From CBDUEV01 sp965366365 (GTDB lineage: Bacteria; Actinomycetota; Acidimicrobiia; Spongiisociales; JAENVV01), in contig CBDUEV010000026.1 of assembly GCA_965366365.1 (NCBI GenBank), positions 1 to 36,940 of the forward strand: a stretch of 36,940 nt of DNA, in the 5' to 3' direction. This document shows, in pieces, positions 22,284-30,742 of this stretch. A program made the translations under genes and the position numbers. The notes under the pieces were generated by a model. That model was not told where the DNA came from. It made no database searches and saw only the letters and a program-made list of their open reading frames with translations. How positions within the stretch are numbered: position 1 is the first letter of the stretch; every line of letters begins with the position of its first letter.

Positions 22284-22937
22284 ATGGACCTCTCCCCCAC
22301 CGAGATCGTTGGCTACGGCGCATCGCTCCTCATTCTCCTGTCGATCACGCGCACTTCGATTCTCCAGCTTCGCGTGACCGGGCTGGTCGGTTCGGCGGCC
22401 TTCGTCGTCTACGGCCTGCTGATCGGCGCCTACCCCATCGCCATCGTCAACGTCGCCATTGTCGGCGTTCACGTCTTCTTTCTCCGCGAACTGCTCTCCA
22501 AGAAACGTGAGTTCTTCACGAGTCTCGAGTTGAACGCGGACTCGCGATACCTGCGGCACTTCCTGGACTTCTACCGCGCCGACATCGAAGCTCATCAGCC
22601 CGAATTCCGTTTCGTTCCCCGAACCGACCAGGTGCGGGCCTTCGTGTTGCGCGACCTGGTTCCGGCCGGGTTGTTCGTCGGCCGGCTCTGCGCCGACAAC
22701 TCCATCGAGGTCGAGCTGGACTATGTCGTGCCGCAGTACCGAGACTTCAAGGTGGCGGAGTTCCTCTACTCGGATCGCTCGCAGGTCTTCCACCAGGGAG
22801 ATCGCCGGCGCATCTGGACGAGGCCGGGCAACGACTCGCACCGCCAGTACTTTCAACGGCTCGGCTTCACCGTGGCGGAGGTCGATGACCGGCCAGCCCT
22901 CGTCGCCGACCTCGACAGCGTTCTCGATACCCGGTAG
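22284..22937 (+). CDS. YgjV-like membrane protein with GNAT-like C-terminal domain
   Basis: Residues 1-75 hold two or three hydrophobic helices (IVGYGASLLILLSI, LVGSAAFVVYGLLIG, YPIAIVNVAIVGVHVFFL), resembling YgjV-type membrane proteins. The soluble part (about 85-217) has AFVLRDLVPAGLFVGR, ELDYVVPQYRDFKVAEFLYS and YFQRLGFTVAEV, a pattern like a GNAT acetyltransferase, with GFTV near the C-terminus. Function is unknown. It may be a membrane-anchored transferase. It stands alone before the kinase operon. Confidence 0.7.
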   Translation: MDLSPTEIVGYGASLLILLSITRTSILQLRVTGLVGSAAFVVYGLLIGAYPIAIVNVAIVGVHVFFLRELLSKKREFFTSLELNADSRYLRHFLDFYRADIEAHQPEFRFVPRTDQVRAFVLRDLVPAGLFVGRLCADNSIEVELDYVVPQYRDFKVAEFLYSDRSQVFHQGDRRRIWTRPGNDSHRQYFQRLGFTVAEVDDRPALVADLDSVLDTR

Positions 22938-23036
22938 CCCGCGCCACAGCAACGCCCCTGGATGTGCCGCCCGCTCCGCAGACGTGGTTCGGAAGCCGGA
23001 CATCGCCGGTGTCCGAGAGCTATGTTCGGGACGACC

Positions 23037-24602
23037 ATGCCGGAACCGCCGCACGTCCTCGCTATCGACCTGGGAACTTCGGGGCCGAAAGTCGCGTTGG
23101 TCTCAGCCGACGGGCACATCGTGGGGCACGGGTTCGAGCCCGTCGACCTGCTCCTGACGTCAGACGGCGGTGCCGAGCAATCACCGGAGGACTGGTGGGA
23201 GGCGATCGGCCGAGCGTCCCGCCGCGCCCTTGCCTCGCTGTCGGTGCCGGTCGAAGCAGTCGAGGCGGTCTCGGTCACCAGCCAATGGTCGGGCACCGTG
23301 GCCTTGGACTCCGCCGGCGAAACCCTCGGCAACGCCATCATCTGGATGGATTCCCGAGGCGCCCCGCATGTCGAGAAGCTGATCGGAGGGCCCGTGCGGG
23401 TACAGGGGTACGACCCGCGCAAGCTGAAGAAGTGGATCCAGCTCACGGGTGGCGCGCCGGCCGGGTCCGGGAAGGATCCAATCGCTCACATCGCCTTCCT
23501 CAGGGCAGAACGCCCAGACACCTTCGCTCGGGCGCGCACGTTCCTCGAGCCGAAGGATTACCTCAACTACCGACTGACGGGCCAGATCGCCGCCTCGTTC
23601 GATTCGATCGCCTTGCATTGGGTCACCGACAACCGCAACCCCTCTCAGGTGACGTACAACGACGAACTGCTCGGCTTCGCAGGGATCGACCGGTCGTGCC
23701 TGCCAGACCTGCAGGCGGCCACGAGTGTCCTGGGCGGCCTGACCGCAGAAGCCGCCTCGCATCTGTCTCTTCCCGCCGGGGTCCCCGTTGTCGTTGGCAC
23801 ACCCGATGTGCATTCGGCAGCCATCGGGGCCGGGACCACGGCGGACTTCGCCGCCCACCTCTACATCGGCACGTCGTCGTGGATCACCTGCCACGTTCCG
23901 TTCAAGAAGACGGACCTCACCCACAGCATCGCCTCGCTCCCGGCCGCCATCCCCGGTCGCTACCTGGTCGCCAACGAACAGGAAACCGCCGGGAAGGCGC
24001 TCGAATGGCTCGCCCAGCTCTTCTACCCGGCCGACCAATCGGGCGTCTATGCCGAAATGAATGAGATCGCCGCCGGGGTCCCGGCCGGCAGCGGGGGTGT
24101 GATCTTCACGCCGTGGTTGTTCGGTGAGCGCACACCCGTTGAGGATTCCGCCTTACGAGCAGGCTTCTTCAACCAGTCGCTGGAAACAGGCCGAGCCGAG
24201 ATGATTCGGAGTGTGTTCGAGGGGGTCGCCTTCAACGCCCGCTGGCTCCTCGGCTACGTCGAGCGTTTCGTCCGGGTCGAACTGGACCCCATCGTGATGG
24301 TGGGAGGAGGGGCTCGATCCGACCTGTGGTGCCAGATCCATGCCGACATCCTCGGAAGAACGATCCGCCAAGCCGAGGACCCACTGATGGTGAATGTCCG
24401 GGGGGCCGGCCTCCTCGCCCACGCTGCGCTCGGGCACGTTCCGTGGGACACGATTCCGGACTTGGTGCCGATCGCCGCCACCTACCAACCCAACCGGGAG
24501 AACGGCGCGGTCTATGACCGGCTCTACGATGCGTTCCGTCGGATCCACAAGACCAACCGTCGGACCTACCGAACCCTCAATCGCTCGACGAGGTACCCAT
24601 GA
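23037..24602 (+). CDS. FGGY-family carbohydrate kinase (xylulokinase-like)
   Basis: The 521-residue enzyme would phosphorylate a sugar or polyol with ATP. Visible motifs: AIDLGTSGPKVALVS (phosphate 1, residues 9-23), SQWSGTVALD, MDSRGA, GTPDVHSAAIGAGTT (substrate/ATP loop) and GGGARSDLWCQIHADILGR (adenosine). IALHWVTDNRN is typical of a xylulokinase-like branch; substrate cannot be fixed from sequence. ATG 23037 is used; ATG 23022, 5 codons upstream, is possible. A TATGTT box lies at 23021-23026. Its stop overlaps the start of the lyase gene (ATGA), so the two are made together. Confidence 0.88.
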   Translation: MPEPPHVLAIDLGTSGPKVALVSADGHIVGHGFEPVDLLLTSDGGAEQSPEDWWEAIGRASRRALASLSVPVEAVEAVSVTSQWSGTVALDSAGETLGNAIIWMDSRGAPHVEKLIGGPVRVQGYDPRKLKKWIQLTGGAPAGSGKDPIAHIAFLRAERPDTFARARTFLEPKDYLNYRLTGQIAASFDSIALHWVTDNRNPSQVTYNDELLGFAGIDRSCLPDLQAATSVLGGLTAEAASHLSLPAGVPVVVGTPDVHSAAIGAGTTADFAAHLYIGTSSWITCHVPFKKTDLTHSIASLPAAIPGRYLVANEQETAGKALEWLAQLFYPADQSGVYAEMNEIAAGVPAGSGGVIFTPWLFGERTPVEDSALRAGFFNQSLETGRAEMIRSVFEGVAFNARWLLGYVERFVRVELDPIVMVGGGARSDLWCQIHADILGRTIRQAEDPLMVNVRGAGLLAHAALGHVPWDTIPDLVPIAATYQPNRENGAVYDRLYDAFRRIHKTNRRTYRTLNRSTRYP

Positions 24603-26104
24603 AGGCGACATCACTTTCGGAGCGTGTGCTGGCCAAGCTCCCTCCTCGCATCGCGGAGGCCACCTACGCCGCCATGAGGAGAGTTCCTCGGGCGCGCCGC
24701 CTGATGGAATCGGAGTTCGAGACCATGCTCGAATCGGCGCCGATCGATCGGCCGCCCGGCAAGCACGGCATCTACAGTCACCTCCCTCGCGAACCCCTCG
24801 AGCGGTCGGCCATCCTCGCCGAACTGGCGTCCATGGCGGAGGCGGAAGAGACCAACTGGAAGGCGGGGCAGGCCTCGGGCGCCGTCTATCACGGCGACGA
24901 GGAACACGTCGACTTTCTCAATCAGGCCTACGCCCTCCATTCGCAATCCAATCCGCTCCACACCGATCTCTGGCCCTCGGCGATGAATCTCGAGGCAGAA
25001 ATCGTCTCCATGACGGCCGGGATGCTCGGTAGTCGCCAGACCACAGACGAAATCGTCGGCACGGTGACGTCGGGGGGAACCGAGTCGATCATCATGGCGA
25101 TGAAGGCGTACCGGGATCACGCCGGCGTGAAGCACCCCGAGATGGTGATTCCTTCCTCGGCCCATGTCGCCTTCGACAAGGCAGCCCACTACCTGGGGTT
25201 CCGTCAGGTGAGGGTGCCGGTCGGGCCCGATTACCGCGCCGACGTTGAGGCGATGACCCGGGCCGTCACCCGGCGCACGGTGGTGGTGGCCGGGTCGGCT
25301 CCCGGATTCCCGCATGGGGTGATCGACCCCATCGGCGAGCTCTCCACGATGGCCAGGGAGCGAGGCGTTGGCTTCCACACGGATGCCTGCCTGGGTGGTT
25401 TCGTACTTCCGTGGGCCGAGCGTCTTGGATACGATGTCGAACCGTTCGACTTCCGACTCCCCGGCGTGACCTCGATGTCCGCCGACACGCACAAGTACGG
25501 CTACTCGGCCAAAGGAACTTCGGTGGTGCTCTACCGCGGCCGGGACCTTCGCCGTAGTCAATACTTCGTGGCGACCGAATGGCCGGGCGGGCTCTACTAC
25601 TCCCCCACCATGGCGGGAAGCCGACCGGGGGCTTTGCTGGCCTCGGCGTGGGCGGCCATGCTCTCCTTGGGCGAGTCCGGCTACCTCGACGCCACGTCCG
25701 CCATTCTCGAGGCGGCCGAGAGGGTCCGTCAGGGCATTGCGGAAATCCCGGAGCTGACCGTGTTGGGTGATCCCCTCTGGGTGATCGCTTTCGCGTCCGA
25801 TGAAGTCAACATCTACGAGGTGATGGCGCAACTGGCGGAACGAGGGTGGAGTCTGAACGGCCTCCACCACCCCGCCGCCATCCACATCGCCCTCACCCTC
25901 CGCCACACGCGCCCCGGTGTCACGGATGCATTCCTGGCCGACCTCCGAGCGTCCGTCGCCGAGGCAAAGAAGGCCGGGGCCGACCCACAAACGGGGGCTG
26001 CGCCTCTCTATGGAATGGCGGCGACGTTTCCCGCGCGCACAGCGGTAGATGAGCTGCTTCGGCGCTACATCGACCGGTTGTATTCAGTCGAGGAGTCCGA
26101 CTGA
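24599..26104 (+). CDS. Sphingosine-1-phosphate-lyase-like PLP enzyme
   Basis: The 501-residue product is a group II PLP-dependent lyase/decarboxylase very like sphingosine-1-phosphate lyase: MTAGMLGSRQT, TVTSGGTESIIMAMKAYRD, HVAFDKAAHYLGF, HTDACLGGFVLPW (Asp262 for PLP N1) and SADTHKYGYSAKG with Lys299 as the Schiff base lysine. No N-terminal membrane anchor is evident. S1P lyases cleave a phosphorylated amino alcohol to phosphoethanolamine and an aldehyde. No sphingolipid synthesis gene is in the window, so another substrate is possible. It overlaps the FGGY kinase gene by 4 nt. Confidence 0.88.
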   Translation: MKATSLSERVLAKLPPRIAEATYAAMRRVPRARRLMESEFETMLESAPIDRPPGKHGIYSHLPREPLERSAILAELASMAEAEETNWKAGQASGAVYHGDEEHVDFLNQAYALHSQSNPLHTDLWPSAMNLEAEIVSMTAGMLGSRQTTDEIVGTVTSGGTESIIMAMKAYRDHAGVKHPEMVIPSSAHVAFDKAAHYLGFRQVRVPVGPDYRADVEAMTRAVTRRTVVVAGSAPGFPHGVIDPIGELSTMARERGVGFHTDACLGGFVLPWAERLGYDVEPFDFRLPGVTSMSADTHKYGYSAKGTSVVLYRGRDLRRSQYFVATEWPGGLYYSPTMAGSRPGALLASAWAAMLSLGESGYLDATSAILEAAERVRQGIAEIPELTVLGDPLWVIAFASDEVNIYEVMAQLAERGWSLNGLHHPAAIHIALTLRHTRPGVTDAFLADLRASVAEAKKAGADPQTGAAPLYGMAATFPARTAVDELLRRYIDRLYSVEESD

Positions 26105-26129
26105 GAGAGCGGCCGGTTGGTCCCTCGCG

Positions 26130-26879
26130 TCACTCCCATCGGAAGAACCGGAGTGCGAGTGCCCCGCTGGTCGTGGCAATCGCGGCGAAGACCAGCCACG
26201 AGAGGCCGGCGTCCAACCCGAGCCAGGCGTCCTGCATCATCCGGACGGCATGCCACAGGGGCGTCACACTGGCGACGCCTCGCATCGCCCCGGTGAGAAC
26301 CTCGGGGGGCGGTCCTGCGCCGCCGAGGAACAGCATCACAAACCAAAACAGCATGCCGCTCGCCTGGGCGGCTCGGGCGGTGGGGAGCACCGCCCCCAGG
26401 AAGATGCCGAACGCCGTGAAACCCAGCATCACCAAGAGGAATGCGCCCACGACCGCAGCCAGGGAATCGGCCCCATCGAACTCAGAGGTCGAGATTCCGG
26501 CCGCCAGGAGGATCGCGGCGCTGACCGAAGACAGCACGACGGCCACCACCACTTCTGAGCCGGTCACGATCCAGACACTGACCGAGGATGCGCGGAACCG
26601 TTTGAGGACCCCCCGTTCGCGATTTCCCGCCAGGTGGGTGGGAATGCTGACCACGCAGACCGACGCCACGACCAGCGCCAGGTAGGCGGGCAGGTAGTAG
26701 GTCATGGGTCCGACGCCGCGGAAGACGACCTCTGCGCCCGGTTCGGTGGCTTCGTTCCCGAACACTCCGCCGAGCACGAACAAGATGATGAGCGGGAGTA
26801 GCAGCGAGAAGACGACGGTGAGCGGCTCTCGCAGGAACAGCTTCAGCTCCACCCAGGACAGGCGCCACAACGCTCCCAC
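26130..26879 (-). CDS. ABC-2-type transporter permease
   Basis: The 249-residue membrane protein has about six helices and the ABC-2 pattern: an amphipathic N-terminal helix (LWRLSWVELKLFLREPL), then TVVFSLLLPLIILFVLG, a long extracytoplasmic part, and NRERGVLKRFRASSVSVW (the conserved coupling loop). GTG 26879 directly follows the ATPase stop (TGA-GTG) with GGAGGG 4 nt before it. It forms an exporter with the ATPase; cargo unknown. Confidence 0.9.
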   Translation of the reverse strand: MGALWRLSWVELKLFLREPLTVVFSLLLPLIILFVLGGVFGNEATEPGAEVVFRGVGPMTYYLPAYLALVVASVCVVSIPTHLAGNRERGVLKRFRASSVSVWIVTGSEVVVAVVLSSVSAAILLAAGISTSEFDGADSLAAVVGAFLLVMLGFTAFGIFLGAVLPTARAAQASGMLFWFVMLFLGGAGPPPEVLTGAMRGVASVTPLWHAVRMMQDAWLGLDAGLSWLVFAAIATTSGALALRFFRWE

Positions 26880-27779
26880 TCAACCCTCCTCGCCGACGAT
26901 GGCCAAGAAGACATCCTCCAGACTGGCTCGTTCCACCTGGAGGTCGACCGGAGCCACACCGTGCGCCACCAGTGCGGCGGCCACGTGCGCCAGTACGGCG
27001 CCTCTTCCATTGACCGTGACATGAGGTCCGCGCCGGGTCACGCCGCCGACTTCGCCGAGGTGGTCGAGGAAACCGAGATCACCGACGTCGGTCGAGAACG
27101 TGACGGTCACCCCGGGGGCGTATTGGGCGATCAGGTCACGGGGCGTGCCCATCGCTACCACTCTCCGGTCGTCGATGACTGCCACCCTGTCGCAGAGAGT
27201 TTCTGCTTCATCCATGAAGTGAGTCACCAGCACGACAGTTGAGCCTGCGTCACGTATCTGTTGGATGAGAGCCCAGGTGGCTCTGCGGGCCAGCGGGTCG
27301 AGGCCGGTGGTCATCTCGTCGAGGAACACCAACCGAGGCGAGTTGACCACCGCGAGAGCGATGAAGAGTCTTTGTTGCTGACCCCCCGACAGGCTGCCGA
27401 AGGTCGAGTCCCTCACTCCTGACAATCCCCACTGAACGAGCACCGTCTCCCAGGGATGGGTTCCGGGTACCAGCGACGCGAAGAGCTGTAGAGCCTCCCA
27501 CACCTTGATCCGATCAGGCAGGGCCGACTCCTGGAGCTGGGAACCGATCAGCTTCCGAAGCTTGGCTGCCTCCGACCGAGGGTCGAGTCCCAGAACCTTC
27601 AACGTGCCGCCATCCGGCTCACGGAGCCCCTGAAGACACTCCACCGTGGTCGTCTTGCCCGCGCCGTTGGGCCCGAGAATCCCGAAGATCTCGCCTTCGG
27701 TCACCGACAGGCTGACATCTTCGACAGCGACGAGGTCGCCGTATCGTTTCATCAGATGAGCTACCTCGACGACAGCCAC
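26880..27779 (-). CDS. ABC transporter ATP-binding protein
   Basis: The 299-residue ATPase powers the adjacent permease. It has Walker A GPNGAGKTTT (from residue 36), signature LSGGQQQR, Walker B RLVFLDEMTTGLD and H-loop VTHFMDEAE, followed by a C-terminal extension usual for drug/lipid exporters (DrrA-like). I use GTG 27779, preceded by GGAGAGG; ATG 27821 overlaps the GerW-like stop but adds a Ser/Arg-rich stretch with poor third-position G/C and no ribosome binding site. It is part of a GerW-like, ATPase, permease operon. Confidence 0.92.
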   Translation of the reverse strand: MAVVEVAHLMKRYGDLVAVEDVSLSVTEGEIFGILGPNGAGKTTTVECLQGLREPDGGTLKVLGLDPRSEAAKLRKLIGSQLQESALPDRIKVWEALQLFASLVPGTHPWETVLVQWGLSGVRDSTFGSLSGGQQQRLFIALAVVNSPRLVFLDEMTTGLDPLARRATWALIQQIRDAGSTVVLVTHFMDEAETLCDRVAVIDDRRVVAMGTPRDLIAQYAPGVTVTFSTDVGDLGFLDHLGEVGGVTRRGPHVTVNGRGAVLAHVAAALVAHGVAPVDLQVERASLEDVFLAIVGEEG

Positions 27780-27813
27780 AGCCGACCCTCTCCGAGCCGG
27801 GCTACCCGAGCTG

Positions 27814-28161
27814 TCAACCATTCGGTCGACGTGCCCGGAGCACCGACCGAACGACGAGAAGGGCGACGATCGCCAGAACCTCGGCCATCACGATCACCTT
27901 GGTCGTATCGGCGGCCGGAACCCAGTCAACCTGCTCGCCCTTGATCTGGAACGCTCCCACGGGTCGGGCGCTCAGACCGAAACCGCCGCCCATGCCGCTC
28001 GAAGCGGCTTCGGAATCGTCACCTTCTCCGCCACCACCTCCGCCGCGGACAGCAGCCGCCGGGATGAAGGTCACTCCGTTCCTCTCGTAGGGCTCGCCGT
28101 ACACCCGCTTGACTGTCAGCGCGCTCTGTGCGTCTGCCATGAGTGCTTCGAGGTTCGTCAT
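27814..28161 (-). CDS. GerW/YtfJ-family protein
   Basis: The 115-residue protein resembles GerW (YtfJ): an N-terminal helix, SALTVKRVYGEPYERNGVTFIPAAAVRGG, a glycine-rich stretch, then SARPVGAFQIKGEQVDWVPA and a C-terminal hydrophobic helix (VIVMAEVLAIVALLVVRSVL). In sporulating Firmicutes GerW is tied to germination, but the family is common in non-sporulating actinobacteria with unknown function. It is the first gene of an operon with an ABC exporter. In the same frame the sequence stays open upstream to a stop at 28288 without ATG, GTG or TTG. Confidence 0.85.
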   Translation of the reverse strand: MTNLEALMADAQSALTVKRVYGEPYERNGVTFIPAAAVRGGGGGGEGDDSEAASSGMGGGFGLSARPVGAFQIKGEQVDWVPAADTTKVIVMAEVLAIVALLVVRSVLRARRPNG

Positions 28162-28388
28162 CTCTTCGCCCTTCTCTTCGGGTGAGGTGACCGTGTCCCA
28201 GGCGTTTCCCAGGGAGGCGGCCTTGTCGCGTACGTGACCCTCCCTCCACGATCCGCCCAGCCGAGAGGATCGCGCCAGAGTCGAACGTCATCCGGCAGGA
28301 TCGAGGCCGAAACAGCCGGGCCGAATGGTGGGTCTCCTCCGGCCGGTCACCGAGCGAGGCCGCTAGTTCGGGGCCCTCCACCGGCCCC

Positions 28389-28394
28389 TACACT
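28389..28394 (+). promoter_or_regulatory. Candidate -10 box, leaderless start of the MFS gene
   Basis: TACACT, identical to the box before the phosphotransferase gene, ends 8 nt before GTG 28403. No ribosome binding site or clear -35 is seen. Confidence 0.45.
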
Positions 28395-28402
28395 CCTCCG
28401 CT

Positions 28403-29644
28403 GTGACCCCCGAGCCCCCAGAGAAACGGCGCGCCCCCTTTGCCGGGTGGCGGATCCTTGGTTTGGCCACGCTGACGGCCGCGTTGACCGGACCCGGGCA
28501 AACGATCGGGGTGAGTGTCTTCGTCGACCACTTCATCGCTGACCTGGGTTTGAGCCGATCCCAGGTTTCGACGGCGTATCTGATCGGAACGCTCGTGGCC
28601 GCGCTCGGCCTGCCCTTGGTCGGGCAGAGAATCGACGCGCGGGGTGTCAGGGCATCCATGACCGCGATCGGCCTGGCATTCGGATTGGCACTCGTCGCCA
28701 TGGCCGGTGTGCAGGGATTCATCACGCTCGTGCTCGGTTTCGTGGCGATTCGACTCTTGGGCCAGGGATCACTGACGCTCGTGAGTACGGTGGCGGTCAC
28801 TCATTGGTTCACCAGGCGGCGCGGCTCGGCGTTGGGTGTGTTCAGTACCGGGGTGAGCATCCTCATGGCCCTGGTGCCGGTGGGTCTCAGCCTCGTGATC
28901 GAAGCGTTTAGCTGGCGCCTCGCCTGGGTGGTCGCCGGGACGGTGATCTGGCTCACCGTCGTTCCCATCGCCCGACGCGGGATGGTCGACAAGCCGGCCG
29001 ACATCGGTCAGCTGCCGGATGGTGCTTCACTTTCTCGACCTGGGGCGCGGACCAGCGCTCCGGTGGCGGCCACCCGTCGGGAGGCCATGGTGACCGGACG
29101 GTTCTGGATCCTCGCCGCAGCATCCGGGGCGGTCGCCATGCTGGCGACTGCCCTCAACTTCCACCAGATCTCGCTGCTCGGCGACGCAGGGCTGTCGCCC
29201 ACCGAGGCGGCGGTGATGTTCTTGCCGCAGACGGTCGGAGCCGCGCTCGCCGGCCTCGCTTTCGGCTACCTGAGCGACCGACTCTCTGGCCGCTGGCTCC
29301 TTCCCATCGTGATGACCCTCCTGGCCGGTGCCCTCTTGCTGGCTTCGAATCTGGCAGCCGGACCCGTGGTGGTCCTGTATGCCGTGGTGTTGGGTTCCGC
29401 CGGCGGCGCGGCTCGATCGGTGGGGGCGAGTCTCCTGCCACGCTGGTTCGGCACCGCTCACATCGGATCGATTCAAGGAGCGTCCACGTTCCTGGTAGTC
29501 GCATCGTCTGCGCTGGGGCCGGTGGCTTTCTCGCTGGCTCGAGACGCCAGCGGGACATATGAACAGGCCGCCATGGGGTTCACGTTGATTCCAGTTGTCG
29601 TGGCGGTGGCGGCACTTTCGCTCCGCCCGAGGTCCGTCCCGTGA
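28403..29644 (+). CDS. Major facilitator superfamily transporter
   Basis: The 413-residue membrane protein shows twelve hydrophobic helices. GLPLVGQRIDARGVRAS (loop 2-3) and FGYLSDRLSGRWLLP (loop 8-9) carry the MFS Gly/Asp/Arg signatures, and HWFTRRRGSALGV lies in the helix 4-5 region as in monocarboxylate-type MFS carriers. A substrate cannot be assigned. GTG 28403 is the first start of the frame and appears leaderless. It converges with the ABM gene. Confidence 0.9.
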   Translation: MTPEPPEKRRAPFAGWRILGLATLTAALTGPGQTIGVSVFVDHFIADLGLSRSQVSTAYLIGTLVAALGLPLVGQRIDARGVRASMTAIGLAFGLALVAMAGVQGFITLVLGFVAIRLLGQGSLTLVSTVAVTHWFTRRRGSALGVFSTGVSILMALVPVGLSLVIEAFSWRLAWVVAGTVIWLTVVPIARRGMVDKPADIGQLPDGASLSRPGARTSAPVAATRREAMVTGRFWILAAASGAVAMLATALNFHQISLLGDAGLSPTEAAVMFLPQTVGAALAGLAFGYLSDRLSGRWLLPIVMTLLAGALLLASNLAAGPVVVLYAVVLGSAGGAARSVGASLLPRWFGTAHIGSIQGASTFLVVASSALGPVAFSLARDASGTYEQAAMGFTLIPVVVAVAALSLRPRSVP

Positions 29645-29696
29645 CGGCAGCTAGGCCTGAACACAGGACGAACCCGTCCCCCGCCCCAATTCACCT

Positions 29697-30002
29697 TCAG
29701 ACATCGAAACCGAGGGCGGCCACAGGTGTGGTGACCGACATGTGAGGAGGTTCGGCCATCAGAGGGCCGAACGCCTGCATTGCCGCTTTCATGGCGTCAC
29801 TCTGACCGTGTTGCTGCATCGCTTCTGCATCGGTCATCAGGGCGAAGAACCAGAATCGGTCGTCCTCGCCCCGGTGGTACGAGTAGATCTCGACGCCGGG
29901 TTCGTCCCGGGCGGCTTCGACCATCTGGGCGAGCACTGCCGCCATTTCGTCAGCCTTCCCGTCCTGGCAGGTGATGGTGCCCATCATGGAAATCTTGCTC
30001 AT
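29697..30002 (-). CDS. Antibiotic biosynthesis monooxygenase (ABM) domain protein
   Basis: The 101-residue protein is a dimeric alpha/beta-barrel ABM domain: ISMMGTITCQDGKADEMAAV, PGVEIYSYHRGEDDRFWFFA and MKAAMQAFGPLM. Relatives include quinol monooxygenases, haem-degrading enzymes and many of unknown role; none of the haem ligands are clear here. ATG 30002 follows GGAGGAG at 5 nt, one of the strongest ribosome binding sites in the window; the upstream open frame is not coding. Confidence 0.88.
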   Translation of the reverse strand: MSKISMMGTITCQDGKADEMAAVLAQMVEAARDEPGVEIYSYHRGEDDRFWFFALMTDAEAMQQHGQSDAMKAAMQAFGPLMAEPPHMSVTTPVAALGFDV

Positions 30003-30153
30003 GCTCTCTCCTCCAGAAGCCGCGGATCGTGCTCGACGGCGATGACCGGTCGAGGTCATTCCTACCATGATCGACCCTGTTGGAGCGTCGTCGTGGGTCC
30101 CGGTGGCCGGCACGAACGGACGACGCGCGACTGGTGGGCGCGGCGTCAGCCGT

Positions 30154-30738
30154 TCAGGCTCGTCTGCGCCCCGTGAGGTCGAGAAGCCTGTCGAGGGTCG
30201 CCGCTTTGGCACCGACTCGACCGCTCGCTCCCGCACCGAACTGCCCGCTGTCGGCCAGGTCTTCGGCGTGGGGCGACATGTTGGCCCAGACGAACTCCAC
30301 GAGCTCGGCGTCCAGTTCGGTGTCGCGGTCGATGCTCGTGGAGAGGTCCCAGGTATGGAGCAGAAGGTCGTTGGTGCGGAGAGTCGCCACCACTGCCAGG
30401 GGTACCTCGCCTGCCACGTGGTGATAGGTCCGGGTCGCATCACCGGCAGCTCGGATCAACACGAGCATCTCCTCGGCCGTGTCGAGGTAGGCGCCCGCCC
30501 GGCGGGCGGTCCCGGCCTCGGCGACGCCCAGGGCGGCCCGCCACGCGGACGATGCGGTGGCTCCGCCGAGGATTTCGATCGTGAAGGCGTTGCCACCGAT
30601 CACGTGGTCGACCAGGTCGCCGACCGACCATTCGGAACATGTGCTCTGGGCAGTCCAGTGGGTTGCGAGGTCGCCGCTCAGCAACTCTGCGAAGGCTTCG
30701 TGGGCCAGTTCGAGCGCCGCGGTCGGGTCGAGTGACAC
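30154..30738 (-). CDS. TIGR03086-family (DinB/mycothiol-type) protein
   Basis: The 194-residue product begins SLDPTAALELAHEAFAELL and has CSEWSVGDLVDHVIGGNAFT and ATLRTNDLLLHTWDLSTSID, the pattern of TIGR03086 proteins in the DinB/maleylpyruvate-isomerase superfamily. The His residues in DHVIGG and LLHTWDL are the expected metal ligands; mycothiol-dependent activity is known for some relatives. GTG 30738 starts 4 nt after the stop of the upstream FDOR gene, so they form an operon. The larger open frame upstream is overlap with that gene. Confidence 0.85.
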   Translation of the reverse strand: MSLDPTAALELAHEAFAELLSGDLATHWTAQSTCSEWSVGDLVDHVIGGNAFTIEILGGATASSAWRAALGVAEAGTARRAGAYLDTAEEMLVLIRAAGDATRTYHHVAGEVPLAVVATLRTNDLLLHTWDLSTSIDRDTELDAELVEFVWANMSPHAEDLADSGQFGAGASGRVGAKAATLDRLLDLTGRRRA

Positions 30739-30742
30739 GGCT

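Noticed and set aside
23037..24602. Assignment as xylB xylulokinase
   Set aside because: FGGY motifs are clear, but no xylose isomerase or pentose genes are nearby and the lyase partner suggests another substrate.
24611..25990. 459-codon open frame antisense to the S1P-lyase-like gene
   Set aside because: The translation is Gly/Arg/His-rich without domains, while the plus strand gives an intact enzyme with all PLP motifs.
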